48,820 nt of DNA, taken from NCBI GenBank assembly GCA_024401275.1, contig JAKSLJ010000025.1, positions 1 through 48,820 of the forward strand, given 5' to 3'. Origin of the DNA: Bacteroidaceae bacterium (lineage in GTDB: Bacteria; Bacteroidota; Bacteroidia; Bacteroidales; Bacteroidaceae). Below, piece by piece: positions 16,067 to 25,529 of this stretch (the first letter of the stretch is position 1; each line of letters begins with the position of its first letter). A program made the position numbers and the translations under genes. The notes under the pieces were generated by a model. It saw only the letters and a program-made list of their open reading frames with translations. It was not told where the DNA came from and did not search any database.

Positions 16067-17362
16067 ATGAAAAATTTCGTAGAAGAACTCAAATGGCGCG
16101 GAATGCTCGCGCAGATAATGCCAGGTGCAGAAGAACTCCTTCAGAAGGAGATGGTTACAGCTTACCTCGGCACAGACCCAACAGCCGATTCTCTCCATAT
16201 CGGTCACCTTTGTGGTATAATGATGCTCCGTCATCTCCAGCGTTGCGGCCATAAGCCTATCATCCTCGTTGGTGGTGCTACTGGCATGATCGGCGACCCT
16301 TCAGGCAAGAGCCAGGAGCGCAACCTCCTTGATACAGAGACTCTCTATCACAACCAGGAGTGCATCAAGGCTCAGGTTGCCAAGTTCCTTGATTTCGAAG
16401 CAGAAGGTCCTAATGCTGCTGAGATGGTGAACAACTACGACTGGATGAAGGATTTCACTTTCCTTGACTTCGCTCGTACTGTCGGCAAGCACATCACAGT
16501 AAACTACATGATGGCAAAGGATTCTGTTCAGCAGCGTCTTAACGGTACTGCTCGCGACGGTCTTTCTTTCACAGAGTTCACTTACCAGCTCCTCCAGGGC
16601 TACGACTTCCTCCACCTCTATCGCGCCAAGAACTGCAAGATGCAGCTTGGTGGCAACGACCAGTGGGGTAACATGACAACTGGTACAGAGCTTATCCGTC
16701 GTACTCTCGGCAACGACAACGAGGCATACGCTCTCACTTGTCCACTTATCACGAAGGCTGACGGCAAGAAGTTCGGTAAGACAGAAAGCGGAAACATCTG
16801 GCTCGATCCAAAGCGTACAACTCCATACAAGTTCTATCAGTTCTGGCTCAATGTCAGCGATGACGATGCTGAGAAGTACATCAAGATCTTCACTTCTCTT
16901 GAGAAGGATGTTATCGATGCACTCGTTGAGGAGCACAAGCAGGACCCAGGTCGCCGCGTACTCCAGAAGCGTCTTGCAGAGGAAGTTACTACAATGGTTC
17001 ACTCAAAGGAGGCTCTCGATGCTGCAATTGAAGCTTCTGGCATTCTCTTCGGAAAGGCAACAAAGGATTCTCTCGCAAAGCTTGACGAGCAGACATTCCT
17101 CGACATCTTCGATGGCGTACCACAGTTTGAGATTTCAAAGGAGCGTCTCGGTCAGCCAGCAGTAGAGCTCTTCACTCAGGACGCAGCAATATTCCCTTCA
17201 AAGGGCGAGATGCGCAAGATGGTTCAGGGCGGTGGCGTTTCTGTAAACAAAGAGAAGCTCCAGCAGTTCGACCGTGCTATTACAGAGGAAGACCTCATCG
17301 AGGGTAAGTACATCCTCGTACAGCGTGGCAAGAAGAACTATTTCCTCGTAACTGTAAAATAA
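16067..17362 (+). CDS. tyrS: Tyrosyl-tRNA synthetase
   Basis: A class I synthetase that charges tRNA-Tyr. ATG 16067 ([20 protein letters not shown]) gives 431 residues. ATG 16046 would overlap yidD and add seven residues and is less likely. Signature 1 is LHIGHLCG (about 46-53) and signature 2 is KFGKTESG (KMSKS loop). [13 protein letters not shown] and [12 protein letters not shown] for tyrosine binding lie between them. The C-terminal 80 residues form an S4 RNA-binding domain ([32 protein letters not shown]). A perfect terminator hairpin follows, closing the cluster that began with DUF4271. Confidence 0.95.
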   Translation: MKNFVEELKWRGMLAQIMPGAEELLQKEMVTAYLGTDPTADSLHIGHLCGIMMLRHLQRCGHKPIILVGGATGMIGDPSGKSQERNLLDTETLYHNQECIKAQVAKFLDFEAEGPNAAEMVNNYDWMKDFTFLDFARTVGKHITVNYMMAKDSVQQRLNGTARDGLSFTEFTYQLLQGYDFLHLYRAKNCKMQLGGNDQWGNMTTGTELIRRTLGNDNEAYALTCPLITKADGKKFGKTESGNIWLDPKRTTPYKFYQFWLNVSDDDAEKYIKIFTSLEKDVIDALVEEHKQDPGRRVLQKRLAEEVTTMVHSKEALDAAIEASGILFGKATKDSLAKLDEQTFLDIFDGVPQFEISKERLGQPAVELFTQDAAIFPSKGEMRKMVQGGGVSVNKEKLQQFDRAITEEDLIEGKYILVQRGKKNYFLVTVK

Positions 17363-17376
17363 ATATATTCAATTAT

Positions 17377-17413
17377 AAACGGCGAATAGGCACAAAAAGC
17401 TTATTCGCCGTTT
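17377..17413 (+). terminator. Terminator of tyrS
   Basis: AAACGGCGAATA pairs with TATTCGCCGTTT across a 13-base loop and is followed by CTTTTTC. The stem is perfect over 12 bp. Confidence 0.9.
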
Positions 17414-17424
17414 CTTTTTCAAGT

Positions 17425-18186
17425 ATGCTGTCATTTATCAAAAAAATCGCAGACGACCTAACCGACCGCTACATAAAACTTCTGGCGGTACTGCTCCGTA
17501 TTCGCTTAAACAAAGTGAACAGGCACAAATATATTGAGAAACTCGTCAAGCGATACCATCCCGATGATGACGGCACTTTACTTGAACAAGCAGTCAAAGA
17601 ATCGCCACTCTCTGTCCTTAGCGAGGAACAATGCCGCAAGTCTTATCGCAGCATTATCGTAAAGAGCGGTTGGATTGTATTCTTTGCCTCTTTTGCACTT
17701 ACTCTCGTTCCGGACATCATTTGGGTAAACATTCTTGCCGCAGTAGCAGATCTCGCCATCTTCCAGAGCGTCCTATATGTGGCAATGCAGAAAATTATGA
17801 TACTCTATGGAGGAAGCGAGTTTGATATTCATAGCGACGAGAAGAATAGCATACAGCGTATCATAGCCATTGACAGTAGCGGACTTATGATGGGTAAATA
17901 TCCGCTCCTTCAGAAGATGAAGTCTGTAGTGGGCTGGGTAGGCAAGCAGATTGTCAGGCGCATAGGTCCACAACTCGTGGCAAAGGTTTCCCGCTATGCG
18001 TTTATTGCCATTCGCCGACAGACCGTAAAATGGCTTTCCGTCATTGTTACAAAGGAAAACCTCACCCTCGCTTTTGATGCCCTCGTTCCTATCACATGTG
18101 CAATAATCTCAGGACTTGTTTCGGTAGTAATCTTAGTCCCTATGTGCAACAAGCTCCGCAAGCATTTGCTAGCGGAGCCACAATAA
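17425..18186 (+). CDS. Membrane protein, function unknown
   Basis: A 253-residue protein without a cleavable signal. An N-terminal cytosolic part (about 1-70) is followed by hydrophobic segments IIVKSGWIVFFASFALTLV (about 77-95) and INILAAVADLAIFQ-like (about 100-120). A basic middle and a last segment, ALVPITCAIISGLVSVVILVPM (about 220-241), follow. I recognise no family. The ATG lies 12 bases after the tyrS terminator, so translation depends on a promoter inside the terminator region or on readthrough. Convergent with hisC across 30 bases. Confidence 0.6.
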   Translation: MLSFIKKIADDLTDRYIKLLAVLLRIRLNKVNRHKYIEKLVKRYHPDDDGTLLEQAVKESPLSVLSEEQCRKSYRSIIVKSGWIVFFASFALTLVPDIIWVNILAAVADLAIFQSVLYVAMQKIMILYGGSEFDIHSDEKNSIQRIIAIDSSGLMMGKYPLLQKMKSVVGWVGKQIVRRIGPQLVAKVSRYAFIAIRRQTVKWLSVIVTKENLTLAFDALVPITCAIISGLVSVVILVPMCNKLRKHLLAEPQ

Positions 18187-18216
18187 GTTATCTTTCGTAA
18201 GTAAGAAGCTGTCCTA

Positions 18217-19257
18217 TCATCCTTCGTAATTTCTGAGAGCTTTCAATAGCTCCTCGTTCTCCGACTTTGAACCAATGGTTATGCGGAGACAGTTATTACA
18301 AAGAGTTATCTTATGACGATTACGTACGATAACGCCAAGGCCGACTAGATAATCATAAATAGCCTGCGCATCAGTAACTTTCATGAGGAAGAAGTTTGCG
18401 TTTGTAGGATAAAGCTCAACGCAGAACGGAAGTACCTGAAGTGCCTCCTTCATCTTTGCACGCTCATGAAGAATAATCTTCACCCACTCTTCTACCTGAT
18501 AATGGTCAGAAAGCAGGCTCAGCGCCTTCTCCTGCGTAAGTAAGTTTACATTATACGGATACTTCACCTTATTGAAAATGCCGATAATATCAGGATGAGC
18601 GAATGCCATGCCAAGTCGCATTGCAGCCGCGCCCCACGCCTTACTCATAGTGTTTAGCACGATGATGTTAGGATATTCTGCAATATCCTCGCGGAACGGC
18701 TTTTGCTTAGAGAAATCACTGTAAGCCTCGTCGATAACTACAAGTCCATCAAATTCTTTGAGGACACGCTCCATCTCAGTACGACTCAAATCGTTACCCG
18801 AAGGGTTATTTGGAGAACAAATCCAAATCACTTTTGTATTCTCATCGCAAGCTGCGAGAAGTTTGTCAGCGTTCAGTTGGAAGCCTTCCTCCAATTCCAC
18901 AGGGCGATATTCCACACCATTGATATCAGCACAAACCTTGTACATTCCGTAGGTTGGTTCAATAGCTACCACATTGTCCTTTCCCGGTTCTGTAAAGCAA
19001 CGATAGACAAGGTCAATAGCTTCATCAGAGCCATTTCCGAGGAAAATGCACTGTGCAAAAACGCCTTTTACCTTTTCAATCACAGACTTCAGTTCACGCT
19101 GAAGCGGATCCGGATAGCGATTATAAGGACCGTTGTAAGGATTCTCGTTAGCATCGAGAAAAACATGAGCCTCCTTGCCCGAATATTCATCACGAGCAGA
19201 GCTGTAAGGTTTGAGTGCCCAAATATTTGGGCGTGTAAGTTCTTGTAAACTTTTCAT
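18217..19257 (-). CDS. hisC: Histidinol-phosphate aminotransferase
   Basis: A PLP-dependent fold-type I aminotransferase converting imidazole-acetol phosphate to histidinol phosphate. It has 346 residues, normal length. Seen are the N-terminal [55 protein letters not shown] and the PLP-lysine loop [15 protein letters not shown]. It ends the visible his cluster (hisG, hisD, a secreted-protein gene, hisC on the minus strand). hisB, which often follows hisC in Bacteroidetes, is not here: a convergent gene lies 30 bases beyond the stop. Confidence 0.93.
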   Translation of the reverse strand: MKSLQELTRPNIWALKPYSSARDEYSGKEAHVFLDANENPYNGPYNRYPDPLQRELKSVIEKVKGVFAQCIFLGNGSDEAIDLVYRCFTEPGKDNVVAIEPTYGMYKVCADINGVEYRPVELEEGFQLNADKLLAACDENTKVIWICSPNNPSGNDLSRTEMERVLKEFDGLVVIDEAYSDFSKQKPFREDIAEYPNIIVLNTMSKAWGAAAMRLGMAFAHPDIIGIFNKVKYPYNVNLLTQEKALSLLSDHYQVEEWVKIILHERAKMKEALQVLPFCVELYPTNANFFLMKVTDAQAIYDYLVGLGVIVRNRHKITLCNNCLRITIGSKSENEELLKALRNYEG

Positions 19258-19292
19258 TATCAGTATAAGACGAAGACAAAAAAAATCCGCCT

Positions 19293-20039
19293 TTATTTTT
19301 TATTCTTCTTGTTTCTCTTGACCATATAGACAGGGCGGATTGACAATCCGTAATAGAATGAAGTCATCTTGTTCTGTATGGTCTTTCTGCCTTCATTGAA
19401 CTTCACTGCCCAAGCATCGTTCTCGGAATGCTGTGTGGAAGTCCAATAGTAGCCCAGCCACTCTGTGTTAGGTGACTGATTGCCTTCAAATTTATAGTTA
19501 GCTGCAGGAAGGAAAATCCAATTGCTGTTACCTTTCTGCTTGCTCTTCACCTTGAATCCCTTCACGCCATTAAGCGTAAACTGCTCCCAGACACAATGCT
19601 TACGGAGTTCGTTGAACTGTCCCATGTTAGGGATTTTCCAATTGCCTCCGAGATGGGAAGTGACAGCATCGTAATCGGCGTTGCCGGCAATGTCCAAAGG
19701 GAGTGGCTTATAGATTGAGCCAAAACGACCGTCAATTTGATAGCTTTGCGCTGGAGCATTCATTCCTTCCGGCTTCAAGTGCATATATGTCTTTGAATCA
19801 TAATGTGACTTTGGCAACAGTTCTGCCCAAGCGAAGTAATCTCCGAAAGCCTCTGGTGAAGCTGCGCCCAAATTGCATGAAGCCCAAAGCGTACCAGAAG
19901 GCAAGCCGAGGTCAACACTCTCAATGGAAACTTCCTGTCCATGAACGACATAAACGGTCTTCTCTGGCATCTGCTGTTTCTGTGCATAAGCAGTGAGAGA
20001 TAATGCGAGTGCAAGGATTGAATAGAATAGCTTTTTCAT
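19293..20039 (-). CDS. Secreted protein with a Fibrobacter-type (FISUMP) domain
   Basis: A 248-residue exported protein (signal peptide [20 protein letters not shown]). The rest is one domain of the Fibrobacter succinogenes major paralogous type common in Bacteroidetes: [63 protein letters not shown] and YYGLSIRPV. Its role is unknown and it has no link to histidine synthesis. Yet it sits between hisD and hisC on the same strand, 35 bases from hisC and 48 bases from hisD. It ends in a basic tail KRNKKNKK. Either it is a passenger in the operon or it carries its own promoter. Confidence 0.8.
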   Translation of the reverse strand: MKKLFYSILALALSLTAYAQKQQMPEKTVYVVHGQEVSIESVDLGLPSGTLWASCNLGAASPEAFGDYFAWAELLPKSHYDSKTYMHLKPEGMNAPAQSYQIDGRFGSIYKPLPLDIAGNADYDAVTSHLGGNWKIPNMGQFNELRKHCVWEQFTLNGVKGFKVKSKQKGNSNWIFLPAANYKFEGNQSPNTEWLGYYWTSTQHSENDAWAVKFNEGRKTIQNKMTSFYYGLSIRPVYMVKRNKKNKK

Positions 20040-20087
20040 AGTTTCAAATAGATTGATGTTGTTAATATTATGTGTGTATTGTATTTA

Positions 20088-21371
20088 CTATTTTATACTA
20101 TTCAAACGAACTGTCATGGCGTTCTTATGTGCATCAAGGCTTTCCGCTGCAGCCATAAGCTCCACCGCACGACCTATAGAGCGCACGCCATCCGCAGAAA
20201 GATGCTGGAAAGTGACCTTGCGCATATAGGAGTCTAAGTTCACGCCGCTATAACAAGTTGCCCAACCGTGGGTTGGGAGTGTGTGGTTTGTACCTGAAGC
20301 ATAGTCGCCAGCACTCTCGCATGCATAGTTTCCGAGGAATACGGAACCTGCATTGACAACCTTCTCAGCAAGCATTTCGTACTTGTCTGATGCGAGGATG
20401 AGATGCTCTGGAGCGTAAGCATTGCTGAGAGTCATAGCCTCTTCGTAGTCTTTCACGAGAACGAGAGTGGAGTTTTCGAGAGTCTTCTTCGCCATTTCCA
20501 TACGAGGAAGCAATTCCACCTGGCGCTCTACCTCAGCTTTAACCTTCTGGAGCATGTCCTCATCGGTAGAGATAAGGATGACCTGAGAGTCGATGCCGTG
20601 CTCTGCCTGTGAGAGAAGGTCGGCAGCAACGAATACTGGATTGCTTGTTTCATCGGCAACAACACAAACCTCACTTGGACCTGCTGGCATATCGATAGCC
20701 ACATCGCCAAGAGAAACTGCCTGCTTTGCTGCCATCACGAAGCGGTTGCCAGGACCGAAAATCTTGTAAACTTTTGGCACAGATTCCGTTCCGTAAGCCA
20801 TTGCTCCGATAGCCTGAACGCCGCCAATCTTGTATATCTTGCTAACTCCGGCAATCTCAGCAGCAGCGAGAATGGCAGGATTGACCTTACCTTCCGCGTT
20901 AGGTGGTGTGCATAGAACAATCTCCTTGCAACCGGCAATCTTGGCAGGAATGGCAAGCATGAGAACGGTAGAGAAGAGAGGTGCCGTGCCGCCTGGTATG
21001 TAGAGTCCTACCTTCTCGATGGCAACACTCTTCTGCCAGCAGCGAACGCCTGCGCAAGTCTCTACGACCTGTCCTTCAAACTTTTGGCTCTCGTGAAACT
21101 TCGAGATGTTTGAATGGGCAAGACGAATGGCGTCAAGCAGTTCGGCAGAGACTTCCTTCATTGCCGCGTCAATCTCTTCCTGAGAGACAAGCAGCGCAGA
21201 AAGCTCCGCCTTATCAAACTTCTTCTCATACTCCTTCACAGCCTCATCGCCACGAGCCTTGATGTCAGCGAGGACAGTAGAGACCGTCTCGTTGAGCGAA
21301 GCAAGGTCAATGACCGGACGAGCGCAGATGGCAGCGTAGTCGGAAGTTTGTGGGTTCTTTATTATTTTCAT
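20088..21371 (-). CDS. hisD: Histidinol dehydrogenase
   Basis: A zinc enzyme that carries out the last two NAD-dependent oxidations from histidinol to histidine. It has 427 residues, normal. Signatures are IPGGTAPLFSTVLMLAIPAKIAGC, DMPAGPSEVCVVAD, LLSQAEHGIDSQ (with the metal and catalytic residues) and NAYAPEHLIL, then GDYASGTNHTLPTHGWA. It lies 108 bases downstream of hisG; that spacer contains a perfect 8-bp hairpin and AAAGGCTAAA-type repeats, so it may hold an RNA processing site. Confidence 0.95.
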   Translation of the reverse strand: MKIIKNPQTSDYAAICARPVIDLASLNETVSTVLADIKARGDEAVKEYEKKFDKAELSALLVSQEEIDAAMKEVSAELLDAIRLAHSNISKFHESQKFEGQVVETCAGVRCWQKSVAIEKVGLYIPGGTAPLFSTVLMLAIPAKIAGCKEIVLCTPPNAEGKVNPAILAAAEIAGVSKIYKIGGVQAIGAMAYGTESVPKVYKIFGPGNRFVMAAKQAVSLGDVAIDMPAGPSEVCVVADETSNPVFVAADLLSQAEHGIDSQVILISTDEDMLQKVKAEVERQVELLPRMEMAKKTLENSTLVLVKDYEEAMTLSNAYAPEHLILASDKYEMLAEKVVNAGSVFLGNYACESAGDYASGTNHTLPTHGWATCYSGVNLDSYMRKVTFQHLSADGVRSIGRAVELMAAAESLDAHKNAMTVRLNSIK

Positions 21372-21385
21372 TGTGGAGGATTTAT

Positions 21386-21405
21386 CCCAGCGGAAAACCG
21401 CTGGG
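21386..21405. repeat. Perfect hairpin between hisG and hisD
   Basis: CCCAGCGG, AAAA, CCGCTGGG. It lies directly before the hisD start codon on the minus strand, within the hisG-hisD spacer. No T-run; possibly a processing or translation-control hairpin. Confidence 0.5.
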
Positions 21406-21479
21406 CATAGTGGCTAATATGCGCGAGAAAAGGCCTTTAGCTTTTAGCCTTTAGCCTTTTACCCTCGCTCAAGGGCGAA

Positions 21480-22331
21480 CTAGAGTATCATCTTTTCAAT
21501 AGGAGTGACGAGGATGCCCTGAGCGCCGAGTTCCTTGAGCTTACCGATGATGTCCCAGAAAGTTTTCTGGTCAAGAACGGCGTGAACTGAACACCAATCT
21601 GGATCAGCAAGTGGAATGATTGTAGGACTCTTCAAGCCTGGAAGAACATCGATGATCTCCTGCATCTTCTCCTTAGGAGCGTTCATGCGAACGTACTTCT
21701 TGTCTTCTGCCTGACGAACAGCCTCCATACGGAAGAGAATCTGTGCTAGAATATCCTTCTTCTCCTGAGAAAGATTCTTATTGCCAATGAGCAAAGCCTC
21801 GCTCTTCATGACGACCTCAACCTCGCGAAGATTGTTGCTTACGAGAGTAGAACCACTACTTACGATATCAAAAATTGCATCTGCTAATCCGATGCCAGGA
21901 GCAATCTCCACAGAACCGGTGATAACATGAACATCAGCACAGATATTTTTCTCTGCCAAGAACTTTTTAAGGATAACAGGATAAGATGTTGCAATCTTCT
22001 TACCGTTAAACCATTCAAGTCCCTTATAGTCTATAGCTTTTGGAATAGCAAGTGAAAGACGGCACTTTGAGAAACCAAGACGCTTGATGATTTCCGCATC
22101 TTCCGCTTTCTCGCAGAACTCATTTTCGCCAACAATACCTACGTCGGCAACACCTGAAGCCACACTCTGTGGAATATCATCATCGCGAAGATACAACACT
22201 TCAAGTGGGAAATTAGACGACTGCACAAGCAGTGTACGCTTTGAAGAACCGACCTTAATGTCTGATTCCGAGAGCAGATTCATTGTGTCTTCATAAAGTC
22301 TGCCCTTGCTCTGAATAGCAATTCTTAACAT
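21480..22331 (-). CDS. hisG: ATP phosphoribosyltransferase, long form
   Basis: The first enzyme of histidine synthesis, joining ATP and PRPP. At 283 residues it is the long form, with the C-terminal regulatory domain (about 208-283, ending GILVTPIEKMIL) that binds histidine for feedback inhibition. It begins MLRIAIQSKGRLYEDTMNLL. The PRPP site is in GLADAIFDIVSSGSTLVSNNL, and the family motif GVADVGIVGENEF is clear. A minus-strand TAATTTTG box near 22394-22401, about 65 bases upstream, is the likely promoter of the cluster. No His-rich leader peptide was found. Confidence 0.95.
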   Translation of the reverse strand: MLRIAIQSKGRLYEDTMNLLSESDIKVGSSKRTLLVQSSNFPLEVLYLRDDDIPQSVASGVADVGIVGENEFCEKAEDAEIIKRLGFSKCRLSLAIPKAIDYKGLEWFNGKKIATSYPVILKKFLAEKNICADVHVITGSVEIAPGIGLADAIFDIVSSGSTLVSNNLREVEVVMKSEALLIGNKNLSQEKKDILAQILFRMEAVRQAEDKKYVRMNAPKEKMQEIIDVLPGLKSPTIIPLADPDWCSVHAVLDQKTFWDIIGKLKELGAQGILVTPIEKMIL

Positions 22332-22519
22332 CTTTATTATCTAGTTTTTGTATTTTTTCGTTTAATCAAAAGGACATAATACGTGCGCAAAATTATAAAA
22401 AAATAACGAATCTGCGGAATAATCTTATACTTTTTTGCCTTTTGGGACAATATAACGCCAATATCTTAACATAAACGACACATGTTAGCGACTTTCGGCA
22501 CTATACACCACAGGAAAAA

Positions 22520-23275
22520 CTAAACATGAATAAGAAAATCGCGCATCAGTTCCTTATACCAATCTGACACTGAACGATCAGAATTGCGCATACAATACTC
22601 ATGGCGTTGAACCTCTCCCTGCACGCCCTTACGATGCACCAGAATATAGCGTTTTGTCGGTTGTTCCGGCACGCTTTTTATACTGTAAATATCGCGTAGT
22701 GTGAAACCTACACGCTGACATTCTTCACAAAAAGCCAACAACACTTCGGGTGGAATACATACGGAAAATAACCCGCCATCAACAAGCAGTTCATAAACTC
22801 CACCTATGAGCACTTCAAAAGGAAGACTTGAAGTGTGACGGGCTCTCAATCGACGCACATCAGGACACTCCATACTGTTATGGAAATAAGGAGGATTGCA
22901 AACGACACTATCAAACAGGATAGCATCCGTGCTTTCGCCACTCTTTAATAGATAGTCCTGGAATGAGCAATGATGAAGGGTAATTCTATCAGAAAACTTT
23001 GATTCTGAGAAATTTAGGGAAGCATCCTTAACAGCATCATCGTCTATCTCAATGGCAGTAATTCTCGCTTCAGGACAACGCTGAGCCATCATCAGAGAAA
23101 GTACGCCTGTGCCAGTTCCCACATCCAAAATACAACGACCTTCTGCTGCCAATGCGCCCAGTAAATCGCTGTCAGTACCAACTTTCATTCCTGCATTGGA
23201 CTGATGGATAGCAAACTGCTTAAACTGAAAAAAGTCCTTTCTTCCTGCCATTTCACCTAGAACATCTTCACGCAT
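22520..23275 (-). CDS. tRNA1(Val) A37 N6-methyltransferase (TrmN6-like)
   Basis: A 251-residue S-adenosylmethionine-dependent methyltransferase. The N-terminus FFQFKQFAIHQSNAGMKVGTDSDLLGA is typical of the YfiC/TrmN6 family. Motif I is ILDVGTGTGVLSLMMAQ, followed by ITAIEIDDDAVKDASLN. The catalytic NPPY is in VVCNPPYFHNS. The known enzyme methylates A37 of tRNA1(Val). It is the last gene of the minus-strand run thyA-folA-trmN6, 15 bases after folA. ATG 23275 is followed by a few extra residues, so the true start could be slightly further in. Confidence 0.88.
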   Translation of the reverse strand: MREDVLGEMAGRKDFFQFKQFAIHQSNAGMKVGTDSDLLGALAAEGRCILDVGTGTGVLSLMMAQRCPEARITAIEIDDDAVKDASLNFSESKFSDRITLHHCSFQDYLLKSGESTDAILFDSVVCNPPYFHNSMECPDVRRLRARHTSSLPFEVLIGGVYELLVDGGLFSVCIPPEVLLAFCEECQRVGFTLRDIYSIKSVPEQPTKRYILVHRKGVQGEVQRHEYCMRNSDRSVSDWYKELMRDFLIHV

Positions 23276-23290
23276 AAAGAAACAGGGAAA

Positions 23291-23791
23291 TCAACGCTTC
23301 TCCTGTCCAGAATAATCATAATCCACAAACGAATAGCGATAAGCATGCTTCTCGTCTGTTTCATGATTTTCCCTCATACTTTCTTTCCATACAGCTTTAT
23401 CAAACTCAGGGAAGAACGCATCTGCATTTTCAGGCTCATCATCAATCTCTGTCAAGCAGAGACGATCAGCCTTGTCAAGCATTGCCTTGTACAACTGCTC
23501 ACCACCGATGATGAATATTTCATCACCGTTGCAAGCAGCAAGAGCTGCATCAATTGAAGCATACACTTCTGCCCCTTCTGCCACATATTCGGAATTTCGC
23601 GAAATAACGACATTCCTGCGATTTGGCAAAGCTCCCTTTGGCAGCGACTCAAAGGTCTTTCTGCCCATTATAATCGTATTGCCGGTAGTTAATGCCTTGA
23701 AACGTTTCAAGTCATTAGGCAACCAGTATATAAGTTTGTTCTGAAAGCCGATGGCATTGTTCTTGGCAACGGCTGCTATAATGCTTATCAT
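23291..23791 (-). CDS. folA: Dihydrofolate reductase
   Basis: Reduces dihydrofolate to tetrahydrofolate with NADPH, restoring the folate spent by thymidylate synthase encoded next to it. It has 166 residues. Family signatures are [35 protein letters not shown] and [14 protein letters not shown], and [26 protein letters not shown] in the C-terminal half. Its start codon overlaps the thyA stop by four bases (ATGA), showing coupled translation. Confidence 0.95.
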   Translation of the reverse strand: MISIIAAVAKNNAIGFQNKLIYWLPNDLKRFKALTTGNTIIMGRKTFESLPKGALPNRRNVVISRNSEYVAEGAEVYASIDAALAACNGDEIFIIGGEQLYKAMLDKADRLCLTEIDDEPENADAFFPEFDKAVWKESMRENHETDEKHAYRYSFVDYDYSGQEKR

Positions 23792-24582
23792 ACGCTAACC
23801 TCCGCTTTAATATGTGGGTGTGGATCATAATCTACAAGCTGGAAATCCTCATACTTGAAAGAGAAGATATCCTTCACATCAGGATTAATCAGCATCTTTG
23901 GCAGCGGACGAGGTTCGCGTGTAAGCTGAAGCTGCGCCTGCTCCAAGTGGTTGAGATACAGGTGAGTATCACCAGTAGTATGAATAAATTCGCCACACTC
24001 CAATCCGGCACACTGAGCCATCATTTGAAGCAAAAGTGCATAAGACGCGATGTTGAACGGCACACCGAGGAAAGTGTCTGCCGAGCGCTGATAGAGTTGG
24101 AGCGAAAGCTTGCCATCAGCCACATAGAACTGAAAAAGACAATGGCATGGAGGAAGCTTCATCTGGTCGATGTCTGCCACATTCCATGCGCTGACAACCA
24201 TTCGGCGTGAGTCAGGATGATTCTTTATTAAGTCCATCACATTGCTTATCTGGTCAATTGTTCCGCCGTCATGATCAGGCCACGAACGCCACTGATGACC
24301 ATATACAGGACCAAGGTCGCCATTCTCATCAGCCCATTCATTCCAGATGCGTACCCCATTGTCTTGCAGATACTTAACATTGGTATCGCCTGCCAAGAAC
24401 CACAAAAGTTCATGGATGATGGACTTCAGATGGAGTTTCTTTGTTGTAAGCAAAGGGAAACCGTCTGCCATATTGAAACGCATCTGATGACCGAACACAG
24501 ACTTGGTACCTGTGCCAGTGCGGTCAGTCTTCACTGTTCCTTCAGTGATGATGCGGTTAAGGAGATTCAAATATTGTTGCAT
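23788..24582 (-). CDS. thyA: Thymidylate synthase
   Basis: Converts dUMP to dTMP using methylene-tetrahydrofolate. It has 264 residues, the same length as E. coli ThyA. The catalytic Cys is in [12 protein letters not shown] (about 146). Also seen are [66 protein letters not shown] and [15 protein letters not shown]. It lies between the porD-like gene (30 bases upstream) and folA (4-base overlap) in a minus-strand operon. Confidence 0.97.
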   Translation of the reverse strand: MQQYLNLLNRIITEGTVKTDRTGTGTKSVFGHQMRFNMADGFPLLTTKKLHLKSIIHELLWFLAGDTNVKYLQDNGVRIWNEWADENGDLGPVYGHQWRSWPDHDGGTIDQISNVMDLIKNHPDSRRMVVSAWNVADIDQMKLPPCHCLFQFYVADGKLSLQLYQRSADTFLGVPFNIASYALLLQMMAQCAGLECGEFIHTTGDTHLYLNHLEQAQLQLTREPRPLPKMLINPDVKDIFSFKYEDFQLVDYDPHPHIKAEVSV

Positions 24583-24612
24583 AATTAACGTTACTGCTTG
24601 AGAAAGCTTTGT

Positions 24613-25515
24613 TTACTGCTTAATTTTTTCCCAAGTGGAGTTTTGCGAAGCATTTATGGAGAAGAGAATATCGTAAACACTCTCCTTCTCTTTTGGAGTT
24701 CCCTTACCTTTGTAAATATTGGCAAGTTCGTCCTTTTTATAGTCTGTCCATATTGAAGGAAGAGTGCTTAGCGGACGATCTTCCTTAGCTTTCTTCAGAC
24801 ATTCTTCAAGAGCAGTAGTGATGTTCGTCCTACCGCGTTCTGCATTTGTCGCCATCTCGTCAAGTCCTTTGCGATAGTAGTCGTACTGGAGTTGGCGGAA
24901 AGGCTTCATTGCAGCTTCAAGATAATCATTTATGAAGGCAAATCTGTTGCGATCGTTTTCAAAAGCTTTCCATCCCACATACTCAAGGTTCTGAGCGTTG
25001 TTAGTCAGATACATACACTTCTGCAACACCTCCTCTCCACCCATCGGAGAGAAAGAGTCAAGGTCAAGACCAATTATCAAATAAGCATAGTAAGCCAGGA
25101 GAGCGGTAAGTTGGTTATCGACATTCTCCTCATTGAAATTCAGTTGGTCAAACTGTGCAAAAGTGAAATTGAAGTTATTGTCCTTATTATTATATAATGT
25201 GGAGTTATAAGCAGAATTGTAAACCGGGCGATTTGCCTGAATAAGAGCCGTACAAGTAAACAGACCACTGCCCTGATCGTACTTCGTAACCGTGATGTTG
25301 AAATTACAGTTTATGCGCTCATTCTGCTGGAACTGATACTGCGTCCACTGCTTATCGTTGATAAACTGCTCAAGAGTTTCTTTCAGGTTATCAAACACAC
25401 TAGCATCTGTTCCTTGTATCTGGTTATGGTTAATAGTAACCTTAGCCAGCAATTCCTGAGCATTGGAATTGATGGTAACAAACATTACAAGGAATATAAA
25501 TAGCAGTTTACGCAT
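24613..25515 (-). CDS. PorD-like DUF4835 protein
   Basis: A 300-residue exported protein (signal peptide MRKLLFIFLVMFVTINSNA) of the DUF4835 family, whose Porphyromonas member PorD takes part in the type IX secretion system. Typical parts are ELLAKVTINHNQIQGTDASVFDNLKETLEQFINDKQW, the middle LLAYYAYLIIGLDLDSFSPMGGEE and the C-terminal YDILFSINAS. ATG 25515 is chosen over a TTG two codons upstream. It lies 14 bases after coaBC, a neighbourhood I recall from other Bacteroidetes. The presence of exported proteins with C-terminal tails in this window fits a type IX-capable cell but does not prove it. Confidence 0.8.
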   Translation of the reverse strand: MRKLLFIFLVMFVTINSNAQELLAKVTINHNQIQGTDASVFDNLKETLEQFINDKQWTQYQFQQNERINCNFNITVTKYDQGSGLFTCTALIQANRPVYNSAYNSTLYNNKDNNFNFTFAQFDQLNFNEENVDNQLTALLAYYAYLIIGLDLDSFSPMGGEEVLQKCMYLTNNAQNLEYVGWKAFENDRNRFAFINDYLEAAMKPFRQLQYDYYRKGLDEMATNAERGRTNITTALEECLKKAKEDRPLSTLPSIWTDYKKDELANIYKGKGTPKEKESVYDILFSINASQNSTWEKIKQ

Positions 25516-25529
25516 AAACAAGGTATTTT

